A program made the position numbers and the translations under genes. 64,000 nt of DNA from Apostichopus japonicus (taxonomy: Eukaryota > Echinodermata > Holothuroidea > Aspidochirotida > Stichopodidae), in NCBI RefSeq assembly GCF_037975245.1, contig NC_092581.1, positions 756,501 through 820,500 on the forward strand. Reading direction: 5' to 3'. This document shows positions 59,874-64,000 of this stretch, one piece after another. The notes beneath the pieces were generated by a model. That model saw only the letters and a program-made list of their open reading frames with translations. It was not told where the DNA came from and ran no database searches. How positions within the stretch are numbered: position 1 is the stretch's first letter; each line of letters opens with the position of its first letter.

Positions 59874-61173
59874 GAAGAATCACTGGTGCTGTGATCGAGT
59901 GGATAAAGGCAATGGCATTTGAAGCAATGAGGCTTGGCAATCAGGAGGTTCTATGTAAGGTGGGTTTATCATCCAAGAGCAGTCTACGATTTTCCCATCT
60001 GAAATGAGTTATATAAAATGTTGAATTGGAAGCCACCCGTAGTGTAAGTTGTGATCCATAAGCCTGTGCGGCCTTCTCCCACATTTGTGTTCGGTTAAGC
60101 TTCGTAAAACTAACTGCTGATTATTATTATTACAAGGAGTGTGTAACCCCATTCTTATCTTTGGAGGAGGGAGGGGATCTGCGCTTGTTGGATGTGTAGT
60201 GCAATTGGACGCCAAGATTAAGAAACAGAAAACCACATTTACATAATGTTACAGCTCTGATATAAATCTTAGCTTTATAAGAAACTCAACACTCATACAA
60301 GAGATGTCCAGACATTATGATAATAATCATGAGTGACAACATGCTATACAGTCACAGGTCACAGGAACGACCACAAAGAGTCATTTACCTCATGCAGTAT
60401 GTGTTGGATGAAGTTTTAGCCACCGCCAAATATGATTTAGATAAATAATCTCACGCATTATTTTCTATTTATAGCCACACAAAAAGACTATAGAGGGGGA
60501 TATTAGATACTATATCCCCCACCTAAAATATTGGGGGGACATGTCCCCCCTCCCGTCCCCCCCCCCCCCACATGATCGCCGCCCATGACTGTATATCTTA
60601 AATTGTGACAGGCGTCATCAACTAAGTTGAGGTTAAACATTTTGAGGGGGCAAAAAAAAAAATCACATTTCAGTCTCAATAAGGAAAATATTGCCCGAGT
60701 GATCATTGTGAGGAAGCTCAACTTAATATTAACTGATAAAACGTACAAAAATGTGAGAGTGTGAAGTTTTAATCTTTGCAGGATCTTCCCTCGAAAGGCA
60801 GACTAAATTCTTTGCAACTGAGCTCCAGGTGCGTAATAATTGCGTTATCTCTCTCTTAAAATGATAGAATGTTAAAATGTGACAGCTTCTAGTTATAATT
60901 ACTTGAACAGTAAAGTGTGTGTTTTTAAAAATTGGTTGATTGATTTTTTTTTGGCCGAGTCAGGTAGTTTCCTTCAAATGACCGATGTTAGTTTTGTTAT
61001 GTTCAAACACTATTATCATGGAAAGCTTAAGAAAAGTTACAAAATTGGAAAGAAGAATTTGAAGATAGCTACAGAGTTGTAACAGATACGTCTAGAACCA
61101 GTATACTTATACTGACGCGAATGTAAACTCTTTACAGGGTGATGTTCACTACCAGTCTCTTTTGTCGAATTTG
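59874..61173 (+). CDS. Three weak candidate exons, unknown protein
   Basis: 59874-59959 (28 codons, RITGAVIEWIKAMAFEAMRL then GNQEVLCK), 60782-60828 (DLPSKGRLNSLQLSS) and 61139-61173 (VMFTTSLFCRI) each have AG/GT borders, and their phases chain without a stop. The first acceptor follows a C-run and the exons are short, so chance is a real alternative. No domain recognised and no start codon found. Confidence 0.2.
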
Positions 61174-61179
61174 TAAGTA

Positions 61180-61784
61180 AACTTCAGTCACCGAAATATC
61201 CCTACAGCGAAAATGGTTATGGAACTAATTTGGTGTCAATCATGATGCTCACCCAATAGTATATATAATACAATAATTGATATATATTTTTTAATAATCT
61301 TCAGTGTTATTATATATTATATTGTACCGAGCAGCAGGTGTACACAACAATAAACCCTACGTGTGGGTTTCATACAAAGTGTAATAAGTCTGTCAACCAA
61401 GATTTTACTATCTTAATAACTGAGTATTTCACAACCACGGGGACATGACATTTTACCGGTTAGCTCCTTTTTGTCGGTAACAAAACCTAATCTTAAACGC
61501 AAATTCATCTTTTGAGTTTCGTTAACACAGTTTTGAGTTTCGTTAACGATAACACAGTTTGTCGACAAGCTTGTTTTTCTCTGTAATAGCGAACAGAGTG
61601 CCAGACAATAAAATTGTGATTTTTTGCCGATTTGAGTCTCTATGGAATTAAAAGTTGGAATTACGCCTGTCTTGATATGACTCTTATAGATACCATAAAA
61701 TATCGACCGTCTGTAACGAAGTCGCATTATAAAGAGGAATTTGAATGGCGCCCGTTCTTGAGAGGGACGGGGAGGGACTCGATG
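61180..61784. other. Non-coding
   Basis: AT-rich DNA. A short direct repeat (GTTAACACAGTTTTGAGTTTC and GTTAACGATAACACAG at 61520-61560) is the only structure seen. Confidence 0.4.
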
Positions 61785-61792
61785 GTTCGAAG

Positions 61793-62529
61793 CAGGGGCG
61801 TAGCGAGCGGGGGGGTGTGGGGGGTGTCACACCCCCCCCCCAATAATTTGGTCGCTGTCGGCAAATTTTGGGTCTGTCGGCAAAAGGAGAAAAGGTGAAG
61901 AGAGCGGAAGGGGAAGAAAGGAGGAAAGCTGAATAGAGAAAAGGAGAACGGGAGCTTCTTCCGTGCCAAATTTGACTTAAAATATGCACCAGATTGCATC
62001 TAAGGACGTTTCAAAACTGAAAAATTTCCAAAGGGTAGGGGTAGACCCCCTACCCTTAGACCCCTCCCCCATTTCAGTCACCACTTCCAGATCCGTCGGC
62101 AAATCAAATTTGACTTAAAATATGCACCAGATTGCATCTAAGGACGTTTCAAAACTAAAAATTTCCAAAGGGGAGGGGGAACCCCCTCCCCTTAGACCCC
62201 TCCCCCATTTCAGTCACCACTTCCAGATCCGTCGGCAAATCAAATTTGACTTATAATATGCACCAGATTGCATCTAAGGACGTTTCAAAACTAAAAAATT
62301 TCCAAAGGGGAACGGGACACCCCCTCCCCTTAGACCCCTCCCCCATTTCAGTCACCACTTCCAGATCCGTCGGCAAATCAAATTTGACTTAAAATATGCA
62401 CCAGATTGCATCTAAGGACGTTTCAAAACTAAAAAATTTCCCTCCCCCATTTCAGTCACCACTTCCAGATCCGTCGGCAAATCAAATTCTCCACACCCCC
62501 CCAACAAAAACCCCTTCGCTACGCCCCTG
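61793..62529. mobile_element. hAT-like MITE, perfect 8-bp duplication, internal satellite
   Basis: Termini CAGGGGCGTAGCGA and the inverted copy TCGCTACGCCCCTG are flanked on both sides by GTTCGAAG (61785-61792 and 62530-62537). The interior is about four copies of a roughly 137-bp unit (starting GTCGGCAAATCAAATTTGAC; 62095, 62231, 62369, 62473). No ORF. Confidence 0.88.
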
Positions 62530-62843
62530 GTTCGAAGTGGTTCGATGAGGGGAGTAAGATGCAAAACGTTTTTATGATTTGTGTATAGTTTGCTCGCTTG
62601 TTTTATCAAATGTTAGCCATTTGAAATAACAGTCCGTGTTAAGTCTAACAATACTGCATGGGTTAACGGAAATTTTTTTTTCATTTATGTCTTCAGTTCT
62701 GTCACATTGAGGGAAACTACTTTCACTCAATTCAAATGGGATATTTGCCATAATTTCAATGTATTATGTTATGTGACACGCTTCGATTGCATTTTTCCAC
62801 TGAGAATTAGGCGAGAACTCTGTTATTGCAACTGTGAAATTTA

Positions 62844-63585
62844 ATGACAGTCGGCTTGAAGTTGTTTCACTTGTATGCACCCGCCATCGCAGTTTACTGG
62901 CCTACTCGGAAAATTTTCAATGCGTTGCAAGAAGCAGAGTTCACTGAAAGCGCCCAAAGACTTGACAAAATTATTGGTAAGAATATAAAAAGATGATTGA
63001 AGTGATTTGATACCAAGACATGATTTGGTAGCCGTAAATATATTGTAACAGTGTTACCAAATTAGCCTAGGCAAGGTTAAGTTGGCCGAAGTTAGCCTAG
63101 ACGGTAAACTTAGGCCCAGGATCTGTACCGGTCGTGTAAACCGAAGGCCAACACTAACCGATTGCAGTTTTAGAGTAGAATAAGTGTACTACATCATGAA
63201 CATCACAAAGAAGAAGCAATGCCATGTCGGAAAATTCAACTTTTTTTTATTTCATTGCGAATTTATATCTTACCAAAGCCATAGATGGTACAATTTACAA
63301 AGTATAGGCTAGGCCTAATTATATCTTGCCTAGTACTAGTAGTACAGCATGGCTAGCCTAGTAAGGTGAGGCATATTTGTGTGGCCAACGTTGGGAGCAC
63401 ATGGGAACTTTTACTATATTGCCGGTTAAACAGACGTCATTTCCTGCAAAATTCCGTCATAATAACAAAAAGTAAACAATATGTTAACACAAACTAGAAT
63501 ACGCTTCACACAATGTAAGGCTTATTTTGATAGTTCCAGGTAACGGTAAGCCGGGCCTTGATAACGTTGAACCGAGCGTGAACAG
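62844..63585 (+). CDS. First two coding exons of an unrecognised gene, continues past the window
   Basis: The ATG at 62844 opens 44 codons (MTVGLKLFHLYAPAIAVYWP, then TRKIFNALQEAEFTESAQRL, DKII) to the donor GGTAAGAA at 62977. Exon 63540-63585 follows a good acceptor (TAGTTCCAG), keeps phase (completing a glycine), adds NGKPGLDNVEPSVNR and ends at donor AGGTAGGT. The first exon looks like a helical N-terminus with an amphipathic stretch (ALQEAEFTESAQRLDKII). I do not recognise the family. Support comes from the start codon, two good donors, one acceptor and matching phase; later exons should lie beyond 64 kb. Confidence 0.42.
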
Positions 63586-63589
63586 GTAG

Positions 63590-64000
63590 GTCTTAACAAA
63601 TAATCTCCAAAAGCGGATATTTGATAATAAGTTCCTTTTTTTAACTCTGAATATAACTATAACTTGGGATAATTAAAATGCACAGGCATAAATGCTGATC
63701 ATAAATATAAACTACGGAGCCCACTCTTCTACGTCTGTAGGCTTCGGGAGATTAACTTAAACTCCCTGATACGTCTTTAGGAGACACTTAAACCCACAAT
63801 TCTAAAATAACAAATTACGACGTGATGCACAGGGCACACGCTCTTCCCTTGAACCTGATTGGTCCAAATTTATAGCTAATCCCTCACCCAACTCTTGATT
63901 GGTTGAGTGCCAACCTGATATGCAGATGAGCATATGCAAATGGACACTCAACCAATTTGAACCAGTTTCGCTGTCTTCCAACCCCACAAACCGAATCATT
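63590..64000. other. Intron of the preceding candidate gene, nothing further seen
   Basis: No exon with splice support. Two similar pieces (GATTGGTCCAAATT at 63859 and GATTGGTTGAGTGCC at 63897) are the only repeats noted. Confidence 0.3.

Noticed and set aside
61413-61999. Overlapping frames of about 90-104 codons on both strands
   Set aside because: They cross the border of the hAT-like MITE and low-complexity C-runs, with no splice or homology support.

Overview
The window is animal nuclear DNA: long introns, GT-AG splicing, many microsatellites and minisatellites, and dense transposable elements (hAT-like and Mutator-like MITEs, Jockey-like, L1/Tx1-like and CR1/L2-like LINEs, a BEL/Pao fragment, tRNA-derived repeats). 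This mix, with many TAGGCCTA-type palindromes in the non-coding DNA, fits a marine invertebrate, possibly an echinoderm or other non-vertebrate deuterostome. The phylum is inference.

Layout. 1-21.7 kb (+): a complete gene for a CYB5R4/NCB5OR-type cytochrome b5 - CS - cytochrome b5 reductase fusion. It has 15 coding exons, 550 residues, all splice phases consistent, and a poly(A) signal at 21667. Its introns hold several satellite arrays, including about 566 bp of pure (GGGA)n. 23.4-31.5 kb (+): fragments of a gene I do not recognise, probably frame-damaged in its second recognised exon, ending in an acidic last exon. 33.6-35.2 kb: a striking transposon-like unit with long terminal inverted repeats, built from about 38 copies of a CACTTAAGTG palindrome around a small promoter-plus-exon core. 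36.6-41.8 kb: a hammerhead-like remnant, LINE fragments, and eight tandem tRNA-like units that each keep A box, B box and usually a T-run. 43.7-45.3 kb (-): the last two exons of SRP68. 46-51.3 kb: a Jockey-like LINE (-) with a BEL/Pao fragment (+) inside its ORF1. 51.5-54.9 kb: damaged copies of one ABCC (MRP) nucleotide-binding-domain exon separated by a 69-bp minisatellite. 55-64 kb: mostly non-coding, with a Mutator-like MITE holding a tRNA-SINE and telomere-like repeats, a 33-bp perfect hairpin, a LINE 3' end, a hAT-like MITE, and the first two coding exons of an unrecognised gene at 62.8-63.6 kb.

CYB5R4 (a redox flavohemoprotein associated with the ER) and SRP68 (signal recognition particle) are the only genes I name with confidence. 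No shared pathway or operon-like arrangement is implied. The best candidates for something undescribed are the CACTTAAGTG palindrome transposon and the tandem tRNA-like array.
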